Source of the DNA: Rhodospirillales bacterium
GTDB lineage: Bacteria; Pseudomonadota; Alphaproteobacteria; ATCC43930; CGMCC-115725
Reading direction: 5' to 3'
Assembly (NCBI GenBank): GCA_028288725.1
Contig: JAQGIC010000021.1
Span: forward strand, 1-64,000
DNA length: 64,000 nucleotides
The notes under the pieces are model-generated. The model was not told the origin of the DNA. It saw only the letters and a list, made by a program, of their open reading frames with translations, and did no database searches. This document shows, piece after piece, positions 15,263 through 23,093 of this stretch. Positions within the stretch are counted from its first letter, which is position 1, and each line of letters starts with the position of its first letter. Position numbers and translations under genes: made by a program.

Positions 15263-17743
15263 ATGGCGCTTCGATCGGTTTATCGGGCAATTTTGGCCTG
15301 TGTCCTGTTTCTGGCCAGCCTGACGGCGCAAGCCCAGGGCGTCACAGCCGGCGGCTTCGCCGGAAACTATTACAACAATACGGGATTCTCGGGCGCGCCG
15401 GCGTTTACGCGACGCGACAATCGGATCGATTTCGCCTGGACCGGCAGCGGCATCGGCGGGTCGGGTTCACCCGAATTCGCCGGGGTCGGGCGCCAGGCCT
15501 TCTCCGCCACCTGGTCGGGCACGGTGCTGCCCGCGACGTCGGAGACCTACAGTTTCGCGCTGACGACCCAGGGCGCCGTCACGCTCTATCTCCGGGCGAC
15601 CGGCGCCTCGGCCTGGACCACGCTGATCTCGGACTTCGGCGGCGGCTTGCGCACGCGCCAGGGCTCGGCGGCGCTGACCGCCGGCAAATCCTATCAACTG
15701 CTGCTCTATTACTGGCAATACGCGCCGACCGGTCAGTTGAAGCTGGCCTGGAGCAGCCCGACGCTGCCGATGGCGACGATCGAGGCGGCGACGCCGCTCG
15801 GCGTCAATATCGCCTATGTCAGCCCGAACGACCCGACGCTCACCTTCGCCGATACGGTGATGCAGGCCGCTCCGTTCCAGAAGAATTCGAACTATGCGAA
15901 TTTCAACGCGCCGACGCCGGTCGATGCCCAGGGCTGGCCGACGACGGACGGGACCCTGCCGCTCTGGAGCGTGCCGCGGGAACCGGAAGGCACCTATCTG
16001 CTGCAGTTCACCGGCCAGGCCCAGGTGGTCGACTGGCTGGGCGTCGGCGGCTTCGCGGTCGGCGGCACCGCCTATGGCACAACCTTGCCGGCCGGGGCCG
16101 GCTACAACGCCGCGACCAATATCACGACGGCGCAATGGGTCGTGCCGGCCACGACCAGCACGACGGGCGGTGCCTTCATCGGCTTCGTGGGCACCCAGCG
16201 CACGCCGGATGCGGCGGTCAATTCCGGCATTGCCAACGTCCATCTGATGCGCCCGGTCGCCCGCGGTTCGGCCATCAGCAGCCCGGTCGGCGAGGTCTTC
16301 ACGGCGGATTTCAAGAAGCTGGTCTCGAACTTCACGGCGATCCGCTACATGGATTACCTGGCGACCTATGCCAACAACCAGCGCACCTGGACCGATCGGG
16401 TGAAGCCGACCGACCGCACCCAGTATCAGGCCCAGGCCGGCTATGGCTGGCAGGGCAAGGGTGCCGCCTGGGAATATGCGGTCGAGCTGGCGAACGAGAC
16501 CGGCAAGGACATGTGGATCAATATCCCGCTCCAGACCGACGATGATTATATAACCAAGCTGGCCCAGCTGCTGGCCTATGGCAGCGACGGCAGCAACCCC
16601 TACACGAGCCCCCAGGCGAACCCCGTCTATCCGCCGCTCAACGCCGGTCTCAAGGTCTATGTCGAATATTCGAACGAGATCTGGAACACCTATTTCCCGA
16701 TGTATCACCAGAACGCCGTGCTGGCGCAGCAGGAGGTCGCGGCCGGCGGTTCGCCGCTGAATTTTGACGGCACCACCAACACCACCGTCTGGGCTCATCG
16801 CAGGGTCGCGAAGAAGACGAAGGAGATCAGCGACCTGTTCCGCGCGGTCTGGGGCGATGGCGGCATGATGGGCCGCATCCGTCCGGTGCTGGAATGGCAA
16901 TATGGCGATTCGCTCGGCACCGGCAGCGACGGTCTGAAGTTCCTCGAATTCTTCTATGGCAATGCCGATGGCCAGTCCCATGTCGCGACGCCCTATCCGG
17001 TCAATCACTTCATCTGGGGCGGCGGCGGCGCCTGGTATGCCCTGCCGGTGAATACCGGGGCGAACAGCGTCGCCGGCATCTATGCGTCGGGCCTGGACCT
17101 GTCGCTGCCGAGCACGACCGCCGCCGACGCGGCCTGGACGCTGGCGTATGGCCTCCAGGAACTAGGCTACGAGGGCGGCTTCTATGTCGGCGCCAACAAT
17201 GTCTCGGTCAGCGCTACCGCGGCCCAGACCGCGCTGCAGAACCAGGCCAACCTCGATCCCTCCGCCACGCCGTTCGAGATCCAGAGCATCGACCTGTTCT
17301 TTCAGAAAGGCGGCAATCTGCCGTTGGTGTTCACCACCAGCGGCGAGCAATATGGCGTGGCCTATCCGACCGTCCACGACCAGAACACGCCGAAGATGCA
17401 GGGCATCCTGGCGGCAATCAACGCGCCGCGTCCACCGGCGACCGTCGGCCTGACCGTCCTCGGGACCCTGCCGGTCGCGTCGGCCAATGTCGCCAACGGA
17501 TCGGCGCAGAAGCAGGGCGTGCTGACCAACCCCGGCGACTTCGTCGGCTGGTCGATCAATCTGGCATCCGCCGGGAGCTATACGGTGACGACCGATGCCG
17601 CGTCGCCCAACCAGCAGATCCTGGTCGACGGCGCGCTGGTCGGCACGACCAGCTGGACCGGAACGCTCGCAAGCGGCCTGCATGGCATTCGCATCCGGGC
17701 GGCCGGTGCGGTGACGATCAAGAGCCTGAGCATTATTCACTAG
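15263..17743 (+). CDS. Secreted PA14-domain glycoside-hydrolase-like protein, copy 1
   Basis: The 826-residue protein has a signal peptide (cleavage near TAQAQG, residue 25) and a PA14-like beta-barrel at about 30-180 (GGFAGNYYNNTGFSG, SGTVLPATSETYSFAL). A middle region then leads to a predicted TIM-barrel: VELANETGKDMWINIPLQ, VYVEYSNEIWN (Asn471-Glu472, like the clan GH-A acid/base NE pair) and LGYEGGFYVG (Glu637, candidate second carboxylate). A C-terminal beta-sandwich (about 735-826, ILVDGALVG) resembles a carbohydrate-binding module. It probably acts on an extracellular polysaccharide; the substrate is unknown. A paralog lies downstream. Confidence 0.7.
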   Translation: MALRSVYRAILACVLFLASLTAQAQGVTAGGFAGNYYNNTGFSGAPAFTRRDNRIDFAWTGSGIGGSGSPEFAGVGRQAFSATWSGTVLPATSETYSFALTTQGAVTLYLRATGASAWTTLISDFGGGLRTRQGSAALTAGKSYQLLLYYWQYAPTGQLKLAWSSPTLPMATIEAATPLGVNIAYVSPNDPTLTFADTVMQAAPFQKNSNYANFNAPTPVDAQGWPTTDGTLPLWSVPREPEGTYLLQFTGQAQVVDWLGVGGFAVGGTAYGTTLPAGAGYNAATNITTAQWVVPATTSTTGGAFIGFVGTQRTPDAAVNSGIANVHLMRPVARGSAISSPVGEVFTADFKKLVSNFTAIRYMDYLATYANNQRTWTDRVKPTDRTQYQAQAGYGWQGKGAAWEYAVELANETGKDMWINIPLQTDDDYITKLAQLLAYGSDGSNPYTSPQANPVYPPLNAGLKVYVEYSNEIWNTYFPMYHQNAVLAQQEVAAGGSPLNFDGTTNTTVWAHRRVAKKTKEISDLFRAVWGDGGMMGRIRPVLEWQYGDSLGTGSDGLKFLEFFYGNADGQSHVATPYPVNHFIWGGGGAWYALPVNTGANSVAGIYASGLDLSLPSTTAADAAWTLAYGLQELGYEGGFYVGANNVSVSATAAQTALQNQANLDPSATPFEIQSIDLFFQKGGNLPLVFTTSGEQYGVAYPTVHDQNTPKMQGILAAINAPRPPATVGLTVLGTLPVASANVANGSAQKQGVLTNPGDFVGWSINLASAGSYTVTTDAASPNQQILVDGALVGTTSWTGTLASGLHGIRIRAAGAVTIKSLSIIH

Positions 17744-17790
17744 CTGGTCCGATCCTGGCGCTTGGTTCCAAGCGTCAGGTGAATGGGCCC
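17741..17790. repeat. Modular palindromic element, copy R2 (module A variant)
   Basis: It starts at the CTAG that contains the stop of the preceding gene, then has TCCGATC, an imperfect stem ctggcgctt/aagcgtcag around ggttcc, and GTGAATGGG. The stem is the same type as in R1 with different loop bases, while the CCGATC and GTGAAT flanks match all copies. Confidence 0.75.
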
Positions 17791-17799
17791 ATCAGCCTT

Positions 17800-17827
17800 C
17801 CGGTTTGGATCGCTGGATCCAAACCGG
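17800..17827 (+). terminator. Perfect 12-bp hairpin after copy 1 of the PA14 gene
   Basis: CCGGTTTGGATC and GATCCAAACCGG flank the loop GCTG. It lies about 60 bp after the stop codon and downstream of element R2. No T-run follows, so the role (terminator, 3' stabiliser or part of the repeat family) is open. Confidence 0.5.
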
Positions 17828-18086
17828 TGGTCCGAGCAAACCCAAGCAGCCTGGAGATCCGCTTCAGGCTGTTTTGCATGTCCGATTCGGTTCAAATTTC
17901 CCGATAATTTATGAATATCGAAATTTATATAAATAAAGCGACAACTGTTGATTCCTTCAAGGACTCCGGTAAAATTTTCAATATATAATGCTTGAAACCT
18001 TTAGTGCGAATGGCCTCTAGCCTTTGGCGATCCCAAGAACATGGTCGGTCCGATCGGACCAATTCTTAGGATGAGAGGCTGGGCGC
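17828..18086 (+). promoter_or_regulatory. AT-rich leader before the second PA14 gene
   Basis: This stretch is markedly AT-rich (17900-17990) in an otherwise high-GC window and carries no frame that looks coding. It probably contains the promoter of the second PA14 gene, which would give that paralog regulation separate from copy 1, but no -35/-10 pair stands out. Confidence 0.45.
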
Positions 18087-20564
18087 ATGATTTCATGGAT
18101 TCTGTCGTTCCGGGCCTTTCTATTGATATCGCTGTTGGGTTTGCCGGGCGGCGTCGCCTGGGCCCAGGGCGTGACCGCGGGCGGTTTTCTCGGAACCTAC
18201 TATGCCAATGCCGGACTAAGCGGCGCGCCGGCGTTCCAGCGACGCGACGTGCGCATCGATTTCGCCTGGACCGGCACGGCCGCGGGCGGATCGACCACGC
18301 CCGGCTTTGCCGGTGTCGGGGCCAATGGGTTTTCCGCGAGTTGGACCGGCACGGTCATTCCGACCACGACCGAGAGCTATAGTTTCCAGGTCAGCGGCAC
18401 CGGTGCCTTCACCGTCTATGTCCGGCCGACCCATGCGATCGGCTGGACCACGCTCGTCTCGGATTTCGGCGGGGGCGCCCGCACGCGCCAGGGCCAGGCC
18501 GGACTCGTCGCGGGGCAGACCTACGAGCTGCTGATCTATTATTGGCAATATACCGCGGTCGGCGCCCTGCAATTGTCCTGGGGCAGCGCCGGCCAGCCGA
18601 TGCAGCTCGTCCAGTCGGCGGTACCGCTCGGCCTCGACCTGGCCTATACCAGCCCGAACGATCCGGCTCTGATCTTCGCGGATGCCGCCCGTCAGGCGCT
18701 GCCGTTCCAGAAGAACTCGAATTACGCCAGCCTGACCGCGCCGGCCCCGCTCGGACCCGACGACTGGCCCGCCGAGGATGCGACCTTGCCGCTCTGGACC
18801 GAAGCCCGCGAGCCCGAGGGCACGTATCAGCTGAGCTTCGACGGCGCGGCACAGGTGGTCGATTGGCAGGGCGTCGGCCATTTCGCGGTCGGCGGCGTGT
18901 CCTACGGCACGACCTTGCCGGCCGGCGTCGGCTACGATTCCGCCAGCAACCGGACAAGCGCCCAATGGATCATCGGGACGCCGGCGGCCCAGGGCGGGGC
19001 CTATCTGGGGTTCGTCGGCAGCCAGCGGACGCCGACGTCGCCGGTCGGTTCCGGCATTGCCAACGTTCATCTGATGCGGCCGACGGCGCGCGGTTCGGCG
19101 ACCAGCCACCCCACCGGCACGCTGTTCACCAACGACCTGAAGCAGCTGCTGTCCGGCTTCACGCTGATCCGCTTCATGGATTATCTGGCGACCATCGCCA
19201 ACAACCAGCGCCACTGGGCCGACCGGGTGACGCCGCTCGACATCAGCCAATATCGGACCCAGCCGGGTTACGGCTGGCAGGGCAGGGGCGGCGCCTGGGA
19301 ATATGCCGTCGAGCTGGCGAACGAGACCGGCAAGGACATGTGGATCAACATCCCGCTGCAGGTCGACGATGACTACGTCACGCGGCTGGCGCAGCTGCTG
19401 CGCTACGGCGGCGACGGGACCAATCCCTATACGGCACCCCAGGCGGCGCCGGTCTTTCCGCCGCTCAATGCCAATCTCCGGGTCTATGTCGAATATTCCA
19501 ACGAGATCTGGAACGACGCCTTCGTGATGAACCATCAGAATATCGCGCTGGCCCAGCAGGCGGTCGCCGCCGGCGACTCCCCCTTGAATTACGACGGCGC
19601 CACCAGCCCCAGCCTGCTGGGCCAGCGCCGCGCGGCCGAGCGGACCAAGGAGATCGGCGACCTGTTCCGCGCGGTCTGGGGCGACGGCGCCATGCTGACG
19701 CGCATCCGGCCGGTACTGGAATGGCAATATGGCAACGGCCAATCCTGGGCCCAGAACGAGCTGAGTTTTCTCGAGACCTATTGGGGCAATGCCGACGGCC
19801 TGTCCCATGTCGCCACACCCTATCCGGTCAATCGTTTCATCTGGGGCGGCGGCGGCGCCTGGTACGCGACGCTGAACGACACGACCCAGCCGACCATCGC
19901 CGGCATGGTCGCCTCGGGTCTGGCGCTCAATCTGCCGGCGACGACGGTGGCGGACGGCGACTGGGCCCGCGCCTTCGGCTTGCACGAGACCGGCTACGAG
20001 GGCGGCTATTACGTCGGCGAGAGCAATCTGTCGACGGCGCAGAACGCGTTGCAGGACAAGGCCAACATCGACCCGTCCGCCGCCGGGCTGGAAACCCAGA
20101 GCATCGATCTGTTCTATCAGGACGGCGGCGAGTTGCCGGTCGTGTTCACGACCAGCGGCGAGACCTACGGCATGACCTATCCGACCATCCACGAACAGGC
20201 CCTGCCGAAGCTGCAGGCGCTCGCCGCCGCCATGGGGCGGCCCCGGCCGCTGCCGGCGGTCGGTCTGGCGGTGCCGGCGACGCTCAATACCGTCGATGCC
20301 GTCGTCGCGAACGGCGAGGCCGAGTCGCAGGGGCGGCTGACCAAGGCCGGCGACTATGTCGGCTGGACGATCCTGGCGAAGCCCGGCAGCTATACGGTCC
20401 AGACCGACGCTTCCGACGCCCGCGGCCAGCAGATCCTGGTCGACGGCGTGCTGGTCGGGGCGGCGAGCTGGAGCGGGTCGCTCGCGGCCGGTCTCCATGC
20501 CATCCGCATCCGCGCCGGCGGGCCGGGGGTGGCGCTGCAGAATCTGATGGTGACGCAGCCTTAA
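18087..20564 (+). CDS. Secreted PA14-domain glycoside-hydrolase-like protein, copy 2
   Basis: The 825-residue paralog of the preceding gene is collinear over its full length: signal peptide ending near GVAWAQG, PA14-like domain (GGFLGTYYANAGLSG), the identical block VELANETGKDMWINIPLQ, the NE pair in EYSNEIWN (Glu473), TGYEGGYYVG (Glu638) and the C-terminal ILVDGVLVG sandwich. The putative catalytic carboxylates are kept in both copies, so neither looks dead; divergence is spread along the protein, indicating an old duplication. Its TAA overlaps the tail of a chemotaxis-receptor remnant on the other strand. Confidence 0.7.
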   Translation: MISWILSFRAFLLISLLGLPGGVAWAQGVTAGGFLGTYYANAGLSGAPAFQRRDVRIDFAWTGTAAGGSTTPGFAGVGANGFSASWTGTVIPTTTESYSFQVSGTGAFTVYVRPTHAIGWTTLVSDFGGGARTRQGQAGLVAGQTYELLIYYWQYTAVGALQLSWGSAGQPMQLVQSAVPLGLDLAYTSPNDPALIFADAARQALPFQKNSNYASLTAPAPLGPDDWPAEDATLPLWTEAREPEGTYQLSFDGAAQVVDWQGVGHFAVGGVSYGTTLPAGVGYDSASNRTSAQWIIGTPAAQGGAYLGFVGSQRTPTSPVGSGIANVHLMRPTARGSATSHPTGTLFTNDLKQLLSGFTLIRFMDYLATIANNQRHWADRVTPLDISQYRTQPGYGWQGRGGAWEYAVELANETGKDMWINIPLQVDDDYVTRLAQLLRYGGDGTNPYTAPQAAPVFPPLNANLRVYVEYSNEIWNDAFVMNHQNIALAQQAVAAGDSPLNYDGATSPSLLGQRRAAERTKEIGDLFRAVWGDGAMLTRIRPVLEWQYGNGQSWAQNELSFLETYWGNADGLSHVATPYPVNRFIWGGGGAWYATLNDTTQPTIAGMVASGLALNLPATTVADGDWARAFGLHETGYEGGYYVGESNLSTAQNALQDKANIDPSAAGLETQSIDLFYQDGGELPVVFTTSGETYGMTYPTIHEQALPKLQALAAAMGRPRPLPAVGLAVPATLNTVDAVVANGEAESQGRLTKAGDYVGWTILAKPGSYTVQTDASDARGQQILVDGVLVGAASWSGSLAAGLHAIRIRAGGPGVALQNLMVTQP

Positions 20565-20655
20565 GCCGTATACCCGACCCGGACCACGCCCCATTTCCGG
20601 CCGCCGATGCGGATCGGGACCGAGATGTCCTTCACCAGCTGGAACCGGTCGCCAG
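20561..20655 (-). pseudogene. C-terminal remnant of a methyl-accepting chemotaxis protein
   Basis: The minus strand reads GDRFQLVKDISVPIRIGG, then RKWGVVRVGYTA and a TAA. This matches the conserved tail of cytoplasmic-type chemotaxis receptors, whose C termini read like KDVSVPI...GRHWG...RVGY. Upstream (higher coordinates) it is replaced directly by element R3 and then, in the same orientation, by what looks like the N terminus of the same gene. The signalling hairpin and everything between are gone. Confidence 0.6.
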
Positions 20656-20772
20656 GCCTAGAGCCTGATCCGATCAAACCAACTCGGTTTGATCGGTGAA
20701 TCAGTCTCTAAATATTTGATTTAAAGGGCGATTCAGATATGAGGCCGAGCAGGCCTCATCATCGCGCCCTAG
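20656..20772. repeat. Modular palindromic element, copy R3, inside a deleted gene
   Basis: It starts at CTAG (20658) and continues GAGCCTGATCCGATC. The stem is ccgatcaaacc-N5-ggtttgatcgg, followed by GTGAATCAGTCTCTAAATA and a TTTGATTTA linker, then module B (attcagatatgaggcc-N5-ggcctcat) with a decayed right arm. It is collinear with the reverse complement of R4 at 27149-27265, differing mainly in the stem and loop bases. Confidence 0.85.
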
Positions 20773-20832
20773 GCCGCCCAGCTCGCGGGCGAGGTCGCGC
20801 AGACTGGCGTCGGAGCTGGAAACAATGGACAT
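20762..20832 (-). pseudogene. Probable N-terminal remnant of the same chemotaxis-receptor gene
   Basis: ATG at 20832 with GGGAG upstream gives MSIVSSSDASLRDLARELGG and then LGRDD, resembling the start of soluble chemotaxis receptors. It then runs into module B of element R3 and stops at a TGA inside module A. Together with the C-terminal remnant it indicates one gene whose interior was deleted, with the palindromic element at the join. The N-terminal match is weaker than the C-terminal one. Confidence 0.45.
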
Positions 20833-20957
20833 GCCGCGGCGCTCCCGATGATTTCCATGGTTTTGCCATGAGTGTCATCGGGGCTGGGCGACGGGGTCAA
20901 GCCCGTCACGACAGAGAGGTTGAAAGGACGAAGGGCGATGCGAACCGCGACCGGAGC

Positions 20958-21290
20958 CTAACCCAGCGTGCGGCCGCCCCGATGGCGCCGCACCGGCGCC
21001 GCTGCCAGGCCCTTGAACAGGCCGCCACCGGGCAGCATCTCGTTCAGGTAGCGCCGGCTACGCTCCCCTTCGGTCATCATGGTGCCGCCCAGCCGCTCGG
21101 CCAATGCGGACCCGAGCCAGGACGCGAGCACGTAGCTCGCGATCGACGAAAGAATGAGGGCGGGTGCCACCGAGAAGTCGGGAAATACCGCATGCGACAA
21201 GGCAGCGGAACCGGCTGTGATGAGCAGAGTGGCGAAAATCTCGGCGAGGCGCTGAAGTGGCGTCTTATAGACGGCTAATCGATCCGACAT
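20958..21290 (-). CDS. Hypothetical small membrane protein
   Basis: The 110-residue protein (MSDRLAVYKTPLQRLAEIF) has two hydrophobic helices at about 20-40 and 44-62, then a polar, basic C-terminal tail (RRYLNEMLPGGGLFKGLAAA). No family is recognised. It is divergent from rnhB, with a 211-bp gap. The basic tail suggests cytoplasmic exposure of both termini. Confidence 0.6.
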   Translation of the reverse strand: MSDRLAVYKTPLQRLAEIFATLLITAGSAALSHAVFPDFSVAPALILSSIASYVLASWLGSALAERLGGTMMTEGERSRRYLNEMLPGGGLFKGLAAAPVRRHRGGRTLG

Positions 21291-21501
21291 GCGGCTCGTG
21301 CCCCCTCCTTCAGGGGCGGATCATCCGGAAAAGCTCCGGATCGCCGACCAAAGTAGCGATTTCTTTGTGTCTTCGCAACCGTCCGCGGCGCAGGCCAGAC
21401 GAGCCCAGGTGCCTGCTGCCATATTTAGCGGCCGCTCCTTGCCAGACCCGCCATATCTCGACAAGATTTACCGGGAATGTCAGCGGGGGCTGCTGGGGAC
21501 G

Positions 21502-22140
21502 ATGCCGGATCTCAGTTGGGAAATACGGCTCGGCGGGATCGTCGCCGGGGTCGACGAGGTCGGGCGGGGTCCGCTCGCCGGTCCGGTCGTGGCCGCGGCC
21601 GTGATCCTCGACCCGGCCAATCTGCCGCGCGAACTCGACGGGCTCGATGATTCCAAGGTGCTCTCGGCCGAGGCGCGGGCGCATTACGTGACCGTGCTCA
21701 GGCGCGTCGCGATCATCGCTATCGGCGCGGCCAGCGTCGGCGAAATCGACCGGATCAACATCCTGCAGGCCTCGATGCTGGCGATGGTCCGGGCGATCGG
21801 CCGGTTGGGACAGGTGCCCGACGTGGCGCTGATCGACGGCAATCGCGCGCCCAAGCTGTCCTGCCGTGCCGTGACCCTGGTCAAGGGCGATACGATCTCG
21901 CTGTCGATCGCGGCCGCCTCGGTCGTCGCCAAGGAAACCCGCGATCGGGCGATGACGCAGCTGCATGCGCGTTATCCCGGCTATGGCTGGGATCATAACG
22001 CGGGCTATCCGACGGCGGTCCATCGCGCGGCACTCGGCATCATCGGCCTGACCTGCCATCACCGCCGCAGCTTCGCGCCGGTCAGGGCCATTCTCGAGGG
22101 CATCAGCCTGGATCCGATCGCCCTCGACGCGGCCGAGTAG
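21502..22140 (+). CDS. rnhB: Ribonuclease HII
   Basis: This enzyme cleaves the RNA strand of RNA-DNA hybrids and single ribonucleotides misincorporated in DNA. The DEDD metal site is visible: GIVAGVDEVGRGPLAGPV (Asp, Glu), DVALIDGNRAPKL (Asp), and a fourth Asp in the RYPGYGWDHNAGYPT region. Start ATG 21502 (MPDLSWEIRLGG) gives 212 residues, the usual size; the frame is open 71 codons further upstream, but that extension (LPDPPYLDKIY...) does not look like family sequence. GGGGA lies close to the ATG. It is followed after 2 bp by the AEC transporter. Confidence 0.95.
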   Translation: MPDLSWEIRLGGIVAGVDEVGRGPLAGPVVAAAVILDPANLPRELDGLDDSKVLSAEARAHYVTVLRRVAIIAIGAASVGEIDRINILQASMLAMVRAIGRLGQVPDVALIDGNRAPKLSCRAVTLVKGDTISLSIAAASVVAKETRDRAMTQLHARYPGYGWDHNAGYPTAVHRAALGIIGLTCHHRRSFAPVRAILEGISLDPIALDAAE

Positions 22141-22142
22141 CC

Positions 22143-23093
22143 GTGCAGGCGGTTCTGGGCGTGGCATTTCCGGTCTTCGCGCTGATTCTGGCCGGCACGC
22201 TCGCCGGACGTTTCGGTCTGCTCGACGCGCCCGTCACCAACGCCCTGAACCGGTTCGTCGTCAGTCTGGCGCTGCCGGCGCTGCTGTTCGACGTCACCGC
22301 CCATGCGCCGTTGAGCCAGGTGCTGGATTGGGGCTTCGTCGCCGCCTTCGGCGGCGGCATCCTGGGCACGCTCCTGATCATGGCGCCCAGCTTCCGGCGC
22401 CAGAGCCTGACGGTCGCCGCCTTGCGCGGCCTCAACGCGACCTACGCCAATGTCGGCTTCATGGGGATTCCGCTCTGCGCCATGGCCTTCGGACCGGCCA
22501 GCCTGGGTCCGGTCGTGATCGCGGTCATCCTTACCGCTTCCGTGCAGTTCGCCGGCGTGATCGCGCTGATCGAGATCGACCGGCACGACGGTTCCAACAG
22601 GAACCGTCCAGGCGGCCACGGCCGGGGTGTGGCGCGTCTGGTCCTGCCCCGTCTGATGCGCAATCCGCTGCTGATCGCACCGTTGCTGGGCCTGCTGATC
22701 GACGGGCTCGGATTGGCGGTGCCGGCGCCGGTCGGCGCGTTCATCAAGCTGCTGGGCCAGGCGGCCAGCCCGTGCGCGCTGGTCGCGACCGGCCTGTTCA
22801 TCGCCGCCCATCGCAGCGATTTCCGCCTGGGCGCGGTCACGATGCTGGTGGCGCTCAAACTGATCGCCCAGCCGGCGATCGCCTGGATCATCGCCGGCCC
22901 GGCCCTGCATCTGGGGCCGCTGCCGATGGCGGTCGCGGTGCTGCTGAGCGCGCTGCCGACCGGAACCGGCCCGTTCATCCTGGCCGAGACCTATGACACC
23001 GACCGGGGGCCGGCGGCCGCGACCATCCTTTTGACCACGGTGCTGTCGGTGCTGACCGTCACCGCCCTGCTCGCCGTGCTGGCGCCGGGTTAG
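22143..23093 (+). CDS. AEC (auxin efflux carrier) family transporter
   Basis: The 316-residue integral membrane protein has about ten hydrophobic helices. It starts at GTG 22143 (MQAVLGVAFPVFALILAGTL), with family signatures LNRFVVSLALPALLFD and ANVGFMGIPLCAMAFGP. Family members export or exchange organic acids such as malonate or malate. It begins 2 bp after rnhB, so it is co-transcribed, and overlaps the convergent acyl-CoA synthetase stop by 4 bp. Confidence 0.92.
   Translation: MQAVLGVAFPVFALILAGTLAGRFGLLDAPVTNALNRFVVSLALPALLFDVTAHAPLSQVLDWGFVAAFGGGILGTLLIMAPSFRRQSLTVAALRGLNATYANVGFMGIPLCAMAFGPASLGPVVIAVILTASVQFAGVIALIEIDRHDGSNRNRPGGHGRGVARLVLPRLMRNPLLIAPLLGLLIDGLGLAVPAPVGAFIKLLGQAASPCALVATGLFIAAHRSDFRLGAVTMLVALKLIAQPAIAWIIAGPALHLGPLPMAVAVLLSALPTGTGPFILAETYDTDRGPAAATILLTTVLSVLTVTALLAVLAPG

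Noticed and set aside
16102-16335. Short minus-strand open frames within the PA14 genes
   Set aside because: Shadows in GC-rich sequence, not conserved between the two paralogs.
18216-20594. A 792-codon minus-strand frame opposite the second PA14 gene
   Set aside because: Low-complexity Arg/Gly sequence; the plus strand has a signal peptide and clear domains, and the paralog shows the same pattern.
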